Assembly (NCBI GenBank): GCA_020747015.1
Contig: JAGTJM010000026.1
Coordinates: 1 to 64,000 of the forward strand
Reading direction: 5' to 3'
Length of the DNA: 64,000 nt
Source of the DNA: Pyrenochaeta sp. MPI-SDFR-AT-0127
Lineage: Eukaryota > Ascomycota > Dothideomycetes > Pleosporales > Cucurbitariaceae
Translations under genes and position numbers: made by a program
In this document: one piece after another, positions 10,631 through 22,111 of the stretch
Position numbering within the stretch: the stretch's first letter is position 1
Layout of the letters: each line of letters opens with the position of its first letter
Notes under the pieces: generated by a model
Database searches by the model: none
What the model saw: the letters and a program-made list of their open reading frames with translations, nothing else
What the model was told of the DNA's origin: nothing

Positions 10631-12846
10631 TCATCGTGGACGCTGTTGCATAGGATTCATCGGCTGTTGCATCTGAGGAGCGTACATTTGCTGGCGCTTT
10701 GCTGGGTTGGTCATATCATCACCGCCAGAAATATCAGAAATTTGTCTCCGATGCCCAGGGGGAGGCTGTTGTTGTTGCTGCTGTCTGGCCTGCATTTGCA
10801 TTTGAGGCGAGGTATTGTAGCCCATGTTTGCTTGCAGAGAATTTACGCCGTAGGCGCCAGGATGCTGTACAGGCTGACCCTGCATGGCTTGCGTGTACTC
10901 ATCCGTGACATTGCTGCCGACCGGAGAGACTCCCGGTATCTGGTTGGGTGAATTCCAGTTGCTGACCGTCCCCGGTGATTTCGCAGGGGAATCTTCCTCT
11001 TTGAGTACCAGTTGCCGAGCTATTGGTACAGGCTGCGGGGCAGCCATTCCGTCCACCTGCGCCAACGGCTTCTTGAGGTGGACCAGGTGTTTCTCGAGCA
11101 TGTGCAATAAACCTTCCTTTGTAAACGGTTTGGGAAGCACGTCATTCATACCTAGAGAAATTAGCGCACTATTCAAGAAGATAGGCGTCAAACCATACCA
11201 TGCTGGAAATACATTGAAATATCGTCGCTTCTGATATTGGATGTCATCGCGACAATGGGGGTCGTGTCAAATTGTCGGATCAAATGGCAGGCGGAGACAC
11301 CATCGAGGTTGGGCATGATAATGTCCATCAACACTAAATCGTATTTAGATCCTGCGTTCATCTTATTGACAGCCTCTAGGCCGTCGAGCTAAAAAAAAAT
11401 TAGTGTCGGCAGGGCAGAACAGTTGTCTTTTTGGCTTACAGCGCTATCGATGGAACAGTGGAAAGCGTACAAAAACTTGCTTCCAATGCGCCGGCATGTC
11501 GGATCATCTTCGACTAGCAGAATCTGAGGAGGACGAATCCAACCGGGATCGGGAATGGTGCTCTTTTTCCTTCCTTCCTGAAATTTTGGCTCTGCTGCGT
11601 CAACTGCTTTTGGAGGCGCTGCATACGGGATGTTGTTGATATGCTCACTGTACATAGGATCGATACCGTTGGACGAGCCTACGGGATATACCAAGTTATC
11701 GAGGTTTTCTAGGCGCATGGAGCCGGCAGAGCTCGCCGATGGTGGCCCGCGGCTCGTAGGTCGGATTGCTGCCCGCGCAAAATCCGGTGGTGGTGTTGTT
11801 AAGGTACCATTCATTCGCATGGTGATCTCGTTCATTTGCTCCAGGTTTCTGGGATTCAGCATAACATCGGCATTTGTTTCGCTGAGAAGCTTGGAGGCGT
11901 GCTGCAGAGGCGAAGCAGGATTGTCGTCGTCAGCGGCCTGGCTGGGAGGTTCGACGTTCCCATTTTGCTGCTGCGCGCCATTAGGGCCGAAAATGAGTTT
12001 GCTGTTCCGCCTCTGCGTCGCGTCTACACCGTGCAAAAAGGTCATGATTTGTTGCATGACGTGTTCGTGATTAACGACAGTCTTCTGCAGACCAATAACT
12101 TCCTGCAGCAGCATCGAGTGATGAATACTCAATTCATTGTAACGCCCTTCGAGCGCATGCAATTGTGCTTGCGTCGCCATCAATTGCCCGCTCACCATGT
12201 CCATTTGTTGTGATGGTACAAGCATATCTGAATCGTTTGGCTGATTTGGCTTGCGCGGTGCGGGTGCCTTGCGTCGGATGTTATCTAGCGCGTCTTTGTT
12301 GTTCATCTTGAAGTCTGGATGCTTGAATTCCCAAGCCTAAGGAAACATTAGCATGCGCGTCTTGGAGATGGTGTAAGAAAGGCTGAAGGGTATATCACGT
12401 ACCCCAGGCCCGTATGGCGACTGCCCATTTTCTTCGTTATTGTGTCTGACTTTGTGGAAATCGTACTTGTTTAGTTGTCGTACAAAACTCGCAAAGTTGC
12501 TGTGCTTGAAATGCTTGGGAAGTATATGTTTTGTAAACTTTTCGTTCTGGGGCGCTTGTCAACACATGTTCTCAGTCCTGGGCAAACAGGGCGGCAGCCT
12601 ACTTCTAAAACGACGAAACTATCGCCATCGTTTCCCCATCGTACTACGCTCTCGTCGCTTGGGTTCTCCAGCATTCTGTCGCGCAGGTTAGTACAGGCGC
12701 GCTATGCGAATAATATCCATGCCAACCTACTTGTACAACTTGCGCACCTAGACGAACGATTAGCTTTGATTCTCTTGGGGCTTTGAATGCACACATACAA
12801 AATCGCTGGAGTTGCTCGATCCGGCACCCCCGGTCTGGCTGTCCAT
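10631..12846 (-). CDS. skn7: Skn7-type transcription factor: HSF DNA-binding domain plus response-regulator receiver
   Basis: Nuclear regulator of oxidative and osmotic/cell-wall stress that receives phosphate from histidine-kinase phosphorelays. Seven exons: 12846-12799, 12747-12731, 12675-12603, 12546-12403, 12336-11440, 11388-11199, 11151-10631; 629 residues. The HSF-type domain (about residues 15-105) is split over five exons: DF + VRKLYK + MLENPSDES + [18 protein letters not shown] + AWEFKHPDF. Exon 2 is only 17 nt. A coiled coil follows (about 142-196, [18 protein letters not shown]). The receiver domain (about 365-480) has the acidic pair in ILLVEDD, the phospho-acceptor Asp near 415 ([12 protein letters not shown]) and the Lys of VLPKPFTK. 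The tail is Gln/Pro-rich. A 1.1-kb shared upstream region separates it from a divergently transcribed peroxiredoxin, a functional class controlled by Skn7 in yeast. Confidence 0.95.
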
Positions 12847-13989
12847 GATGGCTCTGTATGACGGATCCTATCGGCCTAATAACCCTCCCTCCCGGACCCA
12901 CTCGTTGCGCGACGACGGTGGGATAGTCGAGGTACGATATGATGAGAAGAGATGGAATGGCGCCGGCGATGGGGAATCCGAGTTGTAAGTGATGGCAATG
13001 GCGAGTGTGGCGGGCGCGCGAGGGTCAGGCTCCGCGATGAATGCGCTTGGAGGGTCTCTTGGCCGTGACGATCGAAATAGGGTCGCTAATGACGGAACCT
13101 GCCAGCATGGGCGAGCCTGAGTACAGGCAGGTGGGATGCGGAGGGTGCGATCTGGACCTTTGGGTGGAAAGGGCAAGAAGACATGGGCTCGTGGCATCTG
13201 AGCGGGTGCTTTCAGTCTAAAAGGCCCTAAAGCAGGTTAACTCTGCGTGAGAGGAATGCGAGTTGGAAAAGTGCGCTAGAACAAGCCAAGCGGGAGTGCT
13301 GCCGAGGACACCTGGGAACAAGGGTGCATGGAGCCAAATGTGGGATACGAGGCTCTGAATTTTGATCGGCTGTTGGGTGAAGGGCGATCCGCATGCATGA
13401 CTATCAAGCCCGTCTTTGTTCTTCATGGCTCGCCGCGGCAGCGCTGGCAGGGCTCCGCCTTAGGGCCCAGCAGAGCTCGATGCGGTTCACTTTGGTTGTT
13501 GGAGAGGAGCCTTTTGCTGCGCCCAAGGTTCACCCGGGCTGCGAGTCTCCGTCATGGCGGAATGGTCCAACCGGGGGGCTCCACGCCATTGACGATTTCG
13601 TCGCCGGCTTGGGATGCGATCGGCACCAGCGCGAGATGCTGGCGAATTATCGGCGCCAGAACACGACCACACCAGCCACCTTGGCCCCTCTGCGACGGCG
13701 TCTGCAATCTGCTGCCGCTGCGAGGTACGCCTGCCAGGTATTGACGGCGCTGCTCCAAATTGGACCCGTCGTGGGAGAACTGCTGTGGCCGACTCGGAGC
13801 GCTTGGGGCAGCCAGCCACGATGTCAAGTGGTGCAGGCTGATCGGGCGGTCTTACCCAATTGGAGCGCCCCCGGCAAAACATCCTCGCTCCAACCAAGCC
13901 GCTTGGAGCCCCCCAACCACCTACTGCCAGCTATTTTCAAAACCCACAGGCAGAAGCTACTACGGTCTTACACGCCAATTCAATTCCCC
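12847..13989. promoter_or_regulatory. divergent upstream region of skn7 and the peroxiredoxin gene
   Basis: This 1.14-kb GC-rich interval lies between the start codons of two divergently transcribed stress genes. It must hold both promoters and 5' leaders. I looked for simple Yap1-type TTACTAA/TTAGTAA sites and saw none; GGC/GCC-rich stretches are frequent but too unspecific to call Skn7 sites. The open frames crossing it are GC-driven shadows. Confidence 0.55.
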
Positions 13990-14940
13990 ATGATGCTCGC
14001 TACCGCCCGTCGCTTGCCCTTGACACGCTCCCTCGCCGGCCACCGCCGCCTGTTCCATGCCTCGGCCCCCCTGCTTGTCAATGTTGGCGACAAGCTGCCA
14101 AATGTTGACCTTGTCGAGGGCTCGCCGGGCAACAAGGTCAATCTTGCCAACGAACTGACTGGCAAAGGTCTGATCATTGGTGAGTGCGCTGCGCAAACAC
14201 CCCGGCCCGCACAAAGAAACGTTGCCTCACTGACTGAACACCGCATTCAGGCGTGCCCGCTGCTTTCTCACCTGCCTGCTCAGAGAATCATATTCCCGGC
14301 TACATCAACTCCGCCAAGCTCAAAGAGGCCGGCAAGGTCTTCGTCGTCTCGGTCAATGATCCCTTTGTGTAGGTTCTGCAAGCTGTCAAGTTCAAGTCGT
14401 TGGAGACAGTCTCGGAAAATGGTGCCATGGTGCTTGCTTTGACGCGAGCATGACCAGCACAGAATACACGAGACCTCGCCCCTTCCCCACCCGCAGGCAC
14501 CACCTCGATACTTGTCTCACCCGGACCTTTTCCCTCAGTTGGGCTCCTGTGATCTTGAGGCTGACTAGGTACAGCATGAAAGCGTGGGCCAAGTCCCTCG
14601 ATCCCTCTGGCTCCAGCGGTGTAGGTGCTCCCTTGCATTGTGTGATTACATAGTGTTCTTGACAGAAGTAAATGCTGTGATACTGAGCAGCACAGATCCG
14701 CTTCTTGGGTGATCCTTCGTTGGCCTTCACGAAAGCTCTCAATCTTTCGTTCGACGGCGCAGCAATCTTCGGTGGCGATCGCTCAAAACGATACGCCTTG
14801 GTCATTGAAAACGGCGCCGTCAAAGAAGCGCACGTGGAGTCAGATAATACCGGCTTAAATGGTTTGTTCCATCTGGTACCGCATCATTGGCTCCTGAATG
14901 CTGATCAAACACAGTTTCCGCGGCTGACAAGGTACTCTGA
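13990..14940 (+). CDS. Prx5/AhpC-TSA-type peroxiredoxin with mitochondrial-like presequence
   Basis: Thiol peroxidase that reduces hydrogen and alkyl peroxides. Five exons: 13990-14179, 14251-14368, 14575-14620, 14696-14861, 14915-14940; 181 residues. The Arg-rich N-terminus (MMLATARRLPLTRSLAGHRR) is a probable mitochondrial presequence. The mature protein has VGDKLPNVDL, the peroxidatic site PAAFSPACS (Cys near residue 73), then VFVVSVNDPFV joined to MKAWAKSLDP, IRFLGDPS and RYALVIENG. The protein ends in SAADKVL, so it lacks the SKL/AKL peroxisome signal seen in some PMP20 homologues. Intron 2 is unusually long (206 bp); the others are 53-75 bp. The join between exons 2 and 3 is inferred from conservation, as reading through hits a stop. 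Divergent neighbour of skn7. Confidence 0.92.
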
Positions 14941-16452
14941 TTATCTTTCCAAACCTTATTGGAGCTGAGTCCAAGGGGACGGACTGAATTTGCTTGAAAC
15001 AACACTCCTGGAGTTCGGGCAAGCAGCAAGTGGACTCAGTCAACCCTTCGAGCCTCCTGTGCTTCACTGTGTCCGAATGAAGAACGTGAAAAAGATGAAG
15101 TGATTGTCGCTACAATTATCGTAGGAACTGGTGTTTCAAACCAAAAGACAAGTTATCGTCATTGACTATTTGAGATGTAGCAGCAAACACGCCTTGTCAT
15201 TGTTCGGCTTCAATACATCATCAATGGGCCTCACAATTCTGCTTCTTCAATATCTTCTTCCAATTTCAAGCGCCTGCATTGCTTACTCTTGTTTCACTTC
15301 GCCTTTTAGTGTCACTACAAATCAGATTCACCTCCCTATGATGTCGACACAGTAAACAAAACGTCTGCAATAGGCTTGAAGACTGTACACTATATTGCTC
15401 CGACAGGGTGGGTCAGGATCATTTGCTACCGTGTAAAATACCGCGGACCCATAATTGGGCCGTCGGTTTTAATGCATTTGCTAGGACACGCCAGACACCC
15501 AATAAATTGTCCTTGTGCTTTGGATGCACTAACTGATTTAGGCACACCCTAGAACTAATTCTAAGTCGGAACTAGTTCTATGAGCATGAACAAGGAACGC
15601 AGGATGGAGCTAACGGGGCGGCGTTCGCAACATACCAACCTATCTCGCAGCCGAGACACATGTTTGACTCGATGTTCCTGCTGCAGATAGGATGATGTTT
15701 CTTACTGGATCGAAGCTTTTATGGATTGTAGTTCATATCGGCATATTTTGAACATGCACGGCTAGTCTTTCAACACTAATCTGCTGTATCGTGAACAATC
15801 CAACACTTTTGCAGTGCGCAATATATGGAAATAGCGGTCAGCCTATCCTAACAACTAAGAGTAGTACCAAACAGCAGTACTCAACTCTGTCATACCTGCA
15901 TATGAGGCTTCCGAATCAGAATGAATGGTCAACAAACACACATTTGGTCCCATGAGAAGCCCAGAGCCGCTTTAAATCATGATATATTGCACGTGTTTCG
16001 CAACCCCAACACACGCTGGGCAAAACCTTGGTATAATTTAAGTGGACGTGGTATCCTGTACCATCCCAACCATCCCTTGTGATTTGGAAGTGCAAAATCG
16101 CTGCTCAACAAATGTCTTTAACTTTATACCCAAGAACCTAATTTTGTCTCATGATGATCATTCCTACATAATGGCACAGTCGATTCCAGCCCCAGACTGC
16201 AAGTTGGCTGGCTTACAAAAAGAAATTGACCTATTTGCTGAGAGATGCTGGGTTGATTTCCTATCACGTGCTTCACCATGCTCGCTTCGACGCTCGCTTA
16301 GATGCACGGTCTCTCCCTTCTTCTACATATAGGAACAGCTGCCTTACCATAAGATAGTTGAATCAATCAACTTCAACAATAAATTTGATTTGGCTTCACT
16401 ACTACTATTGGCAGATGCTTCCTATTCAACGCCGCTCTTCCCTCGAATCCGA
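14941..16452. other. intergenic (1.5 kb) between convergent peroxiredoxin and formamidase genes
   Basis: Two genes converge here, so both ends are 3' flanks. The interval is moderately AT-rich and holds only short uncharacterised frames. A short palindromic cluster (TAGAACTAATTCTA and GAACTAGTTC) lies near 15550-15580. No gene is recognised. Confidence 0.45.
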
Positions 16453-17895
16453 CTAACTGGCAAACGCGCAACTACCAAGGTCTTGCTTCTTCGCCGGTAC
16501 ATGTGGACTAATGTCAAACTCGAATATATCCATCGGAAGACCCATCGTTGTGCATGCGTTCGGGATATCGACAATACCAGCAACATGACCCTGAACGGGA
16601 GCGCAGGACAATAAGAGATAGATCTGGTAGTCGTTGTAACCTGTCGTCCAGTAAGCAGACCATCACGTATGAGCTTTGTTAGTAAATCGTGAGAAACTGA
16701 CCATATCGCCTCAGATACTCAATCACCCTCAAGCTTGTCTGTCGATACGCCACTGTCGTATCCATGTAGTGTTGCTTCCCATGCTCATCCACGCTGAAAC
16801 CCTCGAAGTAAATATAACGCCCAGGGCCAAACTGCGGCTCCACGGGTCCGGGGATATAGATTGGCGACTTCATACCAAGTTGTTCTATACCACCCTTCAT
16901 GACGCTGAACTTTAGGGTAATCACGCCCGCCATCTCAATTGCTCCACAAAACGAAATCTCGCCGTCTCCTTGGCTGAAATGTAGGTCGCCTACGCTGAAC
17001 TTGGCGCCTTTGACATGGACTGGAAGGAAGACCTTTGACCCGCGCGAAAGGTTCTTAATGTCACAATTTCCGCCATGCTCTGGCCTTCCAGGGATGGTCC
17101 GAGCGCCTTCTTTACCAATCTTCTCTTTCAAAGAAGCGTCTGCGGAGCCGGCGTGAATGGATTGCGGGTTAGGTGGCTCGGCGACGACGCGGCCGAGATG
17201 TGAGTGGGTGGATATAAGCTCGCCTTCACGTTTGTTCCATGTTGCTAGGATTTCTGGTGAAGGGGCGCACCCCAGAATACCGGGGTGGATGAGACCTGCG
17301 AAGCGGACGCCAGGTATGTGTCGAGAGGAGCAAAATATGCCCTCAAAGTCCCAGATGGCCTTTGCTCTATTTTTGACTCAGTACGCTCGGTCATTTGATC
17401 CTCCATCGAGTTTTCAACCTCAACAGTGCATATGTACGTACGGCTTCGGGTAAATCTCGTCTAGGAACCCACCCCCATTCTCCTTTGCGAAAACGCCCGT
17501 AAAACCCCATGGTTGCTCCTGTAAAGGTTGCACATCCTGAATTTCCACTACCAGTACATCGCCCGGCTCTGCAGTCTCAATATCGAATGGCCCAGTGAGG
17601 TAATGTATCTTGGTCAGGTCTACATCACGGACATCGTCTGCCGAGTCATTGTTGCCAATTTGTCCGCCGGTCCAGTCTACACACTCGATCTTGACGACCT
17701 CGTTGTTCTTGATTGTGCCGTAGGAGGGGTTTTCTGGGTGCCAACGGTTCTATAGGAGGTGTAAGACGATAGTGAGCGAAGCAGAGAGGTAAGAAACCAG
17801 GTAATGGGAGGAAGACATACATGGAGGCAGTCTTGCTCCGCTGCTGGTTTGTCCAAGGACACCTTGGCGGCGTATCGAAGGCCTTCTTTACCCAT
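16453..17895 (-). CDS. fmdS: formamidase (acetamidase/formamidase family)
   Basis: Hydrolyses formamide to formate and ammonia, a nitrogen-scavenging step; cytosolic. Four exons: 17895-17821, 17749-17442, 17366-16702, 16640-16453; introns of 71, 75 and 61 bp; 411 residues, the family's usual length. Visible blocks include NRWHPENPSYGTI and ECVDWTGGQIGNNDSADDV near the start, LDEIYPKPAKAIWDFEG across the second splice, GVRFAGLIHPGILG, GRPEHGGNCDIKNL, GDLHFSQGDGEISFCGAIE, and in the last exon DYQIYLLLSCAPVQGHVAG. The final exon adds 62 codons that a single-frame reading of the previous exon would miss. The name follows the Aspergillus nidulans gene; expression there depends on the GATA factor AreA, and GATA-type motifs lie upstream here. 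Confidence 0.93.
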
Positions 17896-18456
17896 TTTGA
17901 GAATTAACGGCTACAGGGGCTCAGAATTAGAGAGTTTGACAGTGCGACTAGTGAGTATAGAAACAAGTGTCAAATACGCTCACGTTGAATGCGAGCACGA
18001 CGCGTTTGAGACAACAGAGGGGCGTCACAGAGAGGTACTTAAAGCCAAAGGAGCGCGGGGAAACTTGTGTTCCAAGACGTCAATTGCTATCTCTCGCATG
18101 TCTCCAGCTTCCGACGACCCAGTCTGGACCTCTTAGAAGACTGTCAGGGTAGCGATAAGCTGGGAGATATGGAGCTGTTACGTTACGTGTTGTCGGATGG
18201 AGCTCTAGCTACCTACCACATCTAGGAGCGCCCAACCCCACTGCGGGGTTAACCGCAGCTTCTCAGGATATTCATCATCATCATGCAGCGCTAAATAGCT
18301 TTACAGCTAGTTTCGTTTGCTTCCGGGCGTTCATGTGCTTATGTACCGAGGGGCGTGCCGTTGGCGTAGGACATGTAGACCTAGTTTGGTCGCATATAGT
18401 GCATTGAGCCAACCATCGCGTGTACTTTCCCATTCGACCACTAATGGTCCACAAAT
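17896..18456. promoter_or_regulatory. fmdS upstream region with GATA-factor motifs
   Basis: This 561-bp gap contains the promoter of the minus-strand formamidase gene and the 3' flank of usgS. HGATAR-type sites are seen at 18153-18158 (CGATAA, plus strand) and 18087-18092 (AGATAG, minus strand). Two such sites are compatible with AreA-type nitrogen control known for fungal formamidase, but the motif is short and chance occurrence is likely. Confidence 0.35.
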
Positions 18457-19810
18457 TTAGCTGAATGTCTTGCGCGGTGTCTGTCGGACTTCTGATTGAA
18501 ATGCAGGCTTGTGCATTGCGATGTTGTACGCGTCCATGTTCTGCAGTGACAGATTCAAGAATTCGTGCTTGTTCTTCCAGCGAAGTGATTCTTGCTTGAA
18601 CTTTTCGGCTTCAGCTGGTGGCAATGGGGGTTCAGTGATCTTGGTGATCAGGTATGCGGTAGACGCTTCTGCAAGGCCGTATATAAGGACGCCGACGAGA
18701 GGGATCTTGACAAAGATGTAGAATCCTAGACTGAAACCGAAGAGAACCCCAGCACGGTCCTTGAACCATAGTTTTTTCTGGTCTTTGGTGTAACGGACGC
18801 GTGCAAAGTAAGGCTCGAGCTGCAAAGTGTGAGCTAAAGAATTATTGCGAGGAAGGAATAGCTGACGTACTAATTCACGCATCAGCGTGCGAGAAGAGAA
18901 ATAAGCTTGCAAAAATGTAACCAGATACCTTCGCGGGAATAGAAGTGACCCAGCAAAGATGGCCGCGGCAGGTTGAGTTCCTACAGATTTTCGGAAGGTG
19001 TAGAAACTGGCTGCAGGCAATACGAAGCGACCAACGTATGGCACGTAAGACAAGGCCAGGACCGCCAATGAAATGCCAGCCTTCCTACCTTGCCTCATGG
19101 CATACATTGTGACAGCTTGTTTCAGGGGTGTCTTTTTCTTGTCCGTCTTTGGCGCATGTGTAGGATACTGCTCTAAATTCTGATGGTAGAGGGCGCGTAG
19201 GTTGTGGGGATCTTCAGCCTTGTGCTTCTGAACGTAGGTCTCGTCGACCCAGCGTAGGGAGTCCATGAACCTGAGGCAGATATCAGTCAAGCCCAAGAAG
19301 CTACGGGAAAAACTTACATATGATCCAACGTGGGAGTGACATAGCGCATCATAGTCATGAGAAAGAAGGGTACCTGGAGGACGGAATGCTCCAAGAAGTG
19401 CAGTCCATCCACGACACTTTCATCCCAGTGGGTGTGGTCCATGTTGACGAAGAGTGATAGGATCCATAGTAATACTCGCACACCAACAATCTGTCGGTGT
19501 TAACTTTGTCCTGAAATGATAGAATTTGCCCTCATCCTGGGAGAATGGGATTCACGATAGTAGTGGCAGACGTACGGGGATAGCAACAATGATACGGATG
19601 GCAATGCCTGCAGCCACAGCAATAGCAGCCTGACGATAGTGGTCTGAAGTAAAAAGACCCGGGTTCTGGAGGGCTCGGTTTACTGTGGTTGCATGTTAGA
19701 CCCTAGCTCAATTCGATGCCGGGATGGACCAGCATACCGCCTACCAAGGTGAGTTGAGCCCCTCGCAGGATGGCGTTGGGGTCGAAATTAGACACGTCAA
19801 AATTCTCCAT
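18457..19810 (-). CDS. usgS: UsgS-family multi-pass membrane protein
   Basis: Fungal integral membrane protein of unknown biochemical function, annotated as transmembrane protein UsgS in Aspergillus. Five exons: 19810-19738, 19682-19576, 19490-19318, 19270-18871, 18819-18457; introns of 55, 85, 47 and 51 bp; 371 residues. Starts MENFDVSNFDPNAILRG, then HYRQAAIAVAAGIAIRIIVA, a hydrophobic block spanning the second splice (VAIP + IVGVRVLLWILSL), VLQVPFFLMTMMRYVTPTLD, and FMDSLRWVDETYVQKHK. Later segments are GISLAVLALSYVPYVGRFVL and, after the last splice (MREL + LEPYFARV), FGFSLGFYIFVKIPLVGVL and the conserved TKITEPPLPPAEAEKFK. Retaining the last intron would insert 17 in-frame residues, so the intron is called from the GTACGT donor and family continuity. 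Head-to-head with inp1. Confidence 0.88.
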
Positions 19811-20291
19811 GTCTACAGGTCCACTGGGAAGTACAGCGGTGGTCTGGTTGAGGCAACAAATTGGCTTTGGACACGCTGATGCTGCGAACCGTCTGCGAAC
19901 CTGCGGAACTGGTGGGACCAGCAGGCCATGACGTCGGCTCGAGGTCCGCGCGCGTCTGGCTGGCGCTTCGCGGATTGCGAGGGAACAGTCAACGCGTTTG
20001 TTTACCGGTGCGTTGCAGATGTAAACGCCCTCCTCGCAGATGCTTTCGGGCAACGCATGAGTCTTCTCCGCAAGAAGCAAAATCTTGGTGTGGACACAAC
20101 CAGATCTGCTGATCACCGTGAAACTCGTCCCCTTTCGCCAAGACGTTCCGAGCAAGGGACATCTCGAAGCCGCCAGCCTCCACCAAACCGGCCAACACAA
20201 CCACGCGAGGTTACAGTGACTGCACGCTTTCCTCTTGGGGCGATACCGACCTTGATCACTGCAGACCGCAATGCCCACTTGAAAACCCAGT
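19811..20291. promoter_or_regulatory. bidirectional upstream region of usgS and inp1
   Basis: The start codons of usgS (minus) and inp1 (plus) are 481 bp apart, so both promoters and leaders share this interval. Overlapping open frames on both strands lack domains and are treated as shadows. Confidence 0.55.
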
Positions 20292-22111
20292 ATGTCGTCT
20301 CCGGCTTCCTCCAAGACACCAGAGCACGCGCCGCCCGCTGTAAACTCCCTCACCACCCTCCGCAGTTTCACGCTGCCCGCACGGAGTGCGAGTAAGTCTG
20401 CGCCAAAGCCAGTCTCTACCAACAGTTCGGATGGCATCGAGACACTATTCATATGTTCAGCCTCGAAGATTGTCTCCTTCACAGCTACGGGGACTTCGAG
20501 GCGACTATCCCCCTCCCGGGCGGCACGACGCCAGGATAGCCCCTCGAGGTCAATAGCATGGCGAACACCTACGGAGCGCACTCTAGCAGTTGGTATGCTA
20601 CCCCACGCTCCTTGGCCTGCAAATTCAGTCAGCTGACAAACACAGGCGTTCTGCGTATCTACCGCGTGACAGCGTCCAACGTCTCATTCCTTAACTCTGG
20701 GCACCTTCTTCACACAATCTTTCCCCGGTCACAATGCTGGTGTGTCGACAACCAGTCAGTTTTCGTGCTACGCATCCGGCAGGACTCATACTATCGCATG
20801 GAGCTGCCTTATGAAACGGAAGAGGACAAGGATAGGATCTCCCAGTTCAAGGCTGTGCTCAGACAGGTGCTGCAATACGAGAAGACACAATGTCCTTTTG
20901 CGCGAGGCTTCGAAGTCGAAGAACCAGAGCGCCCAAAGACTCCACCGCGGCAGCGACTAAAGAAACAACCAACGCAAAAGGCGAAGAAGTGGCTCTTCGA
21001 CAAGAGCTGGGTCCCAGAGACTGGCCCAAGGCCTTCTACGCCTGTGCTAGAAGGCTCAGACTCTGGTACCACTTCTTCCTACGAAGAAGACGATCGCTCA
21101 AGCATCCATACTGAAAGTAGCGAAGTAGTGCCTGAGTCTCCCGAGACAATTTTGGATACGCCTCCGCCCAAGCCGCTTCCGCGCCGGTTATCTGTGGCAG
21201 AACGGGCCAGCCTCTTCCAGGGACCGAGATCCTTCACGGCGCCAGTGGCAAGTGAGAGAGCTCCATCGGCTTCCCCCATGCAACGCATCCTTGAATCCCC
21301 ACCCGTGGAACAGAAGCCCAACGGGCCTGAGAAGCCTATCTTTGAGCGTCAAGTCTCAGACGCCAACAGTCTAGTATCAAGTGCAGATTCATTTTACTCT
21401 ATAGATACATCCACTCACCCTAGCCCGTCACCGCCGTTTCTGGACGCAGAAGCCGACCTCTTAAACCCCTGGACCGAAAGCCCACAAAGGAAAGAAGACT
21501 TGTCAAGGGGGCGCTCTACACACCGTCGTCAGATCTCTGAAGTCACTGTGCGAGCTTTATCTGCGGACCAGGTCAAACCATCCGCTCCATCGACACCTAC
21601 AATTCCGTTTCACCCAAAGACAAATTCCAAGCTCGATGCACCTCCGTCATCAGCGCCATCCACGCCTCCACTTGTTAGTGATTCAGACGATGACAGCCTC
21701 GAACTTCCAGGCTTAGATGTGCCTACACCACCAGACGCGATTCGGATGAAGAGGCTCACGGGCGCTTCTCAAAGGCGAGCATTTTCACCCATGCCACAAG
21801 CGCAGAATCTCTTCCGCCCACCCAAGCATAACCCTGGAAGAGATTTCACAAACGCCCTAGTCCGCAGAACCTGCGAACTTGTTCTTGGACCGCCGGCACA
21901 TCTTGTCTCGCTAATGTTGCGGATCGCCCAAAGCATCTCCAATGGATTTGGCTTCAGTACCTACCGTGTCCGACGCACTGAGAAGATACCTTGCTCGTGG
22001 GAATCTGACGACGAGCCTGACTGGCCCGAAGAAGATGATTTTGGAATTCCGCTCAGTAATGTTGGCGACTCGTCCCATCGCAGACGTACATTCTCAGGCG
22101 AATTGGATTGA
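20292..22111 (+). CDS. inp1: inheritance of peroxisomes protein 1 (Inp1)
   Basis: Peripheral peroxisomal protein that tethers peroxisomes to the cell cortex so that some stay in the mother cell or subapical compartment. Two exons (20292-20592, 20646-22111) joined over a 53-bp intron with phase 1; 588 residues. The N-terminal region (exon 1 from MSSPASSKTPEHAPP) leads into the conserved Inp1 block GVLRIYRVTASNVSFLNSG, LLHTIFPRSQCWCVD, VFVLRIRQDSYYRMELP and CPFARGFEVEEPERPKTPP. The remainder is disordered Ser/Pro-rich sequence with SPxx and PPKPLPRR-like motifs. A hydrophobic stretch near the C-terminus (CELVLGPPAHLVSLMLRIAQ) precedes an acidic end (ESDDEPDWPEEDDFG). The intron join exactly restores the core block, which supports the start at 20292. 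Confidence 0.9.

Noticed and set aside
13393..14442. 349-codon plus-strand open frame covering the peroxiredoxin start
   Set aside because: Most of it is GC-rich upstream sequence; only the part from 13990 to 14179 is coding, and the rest of the frame ignores the clear splice sites.
19703..20581. 292-codon minus-strand frame across the usgS/inp1 intergenic region
   Set aside because: Only its last 24 codons (from Met at 19810) belong to usgS; the remainder is antisense to inp1 exon 1 and the shared promoter and has no domain.
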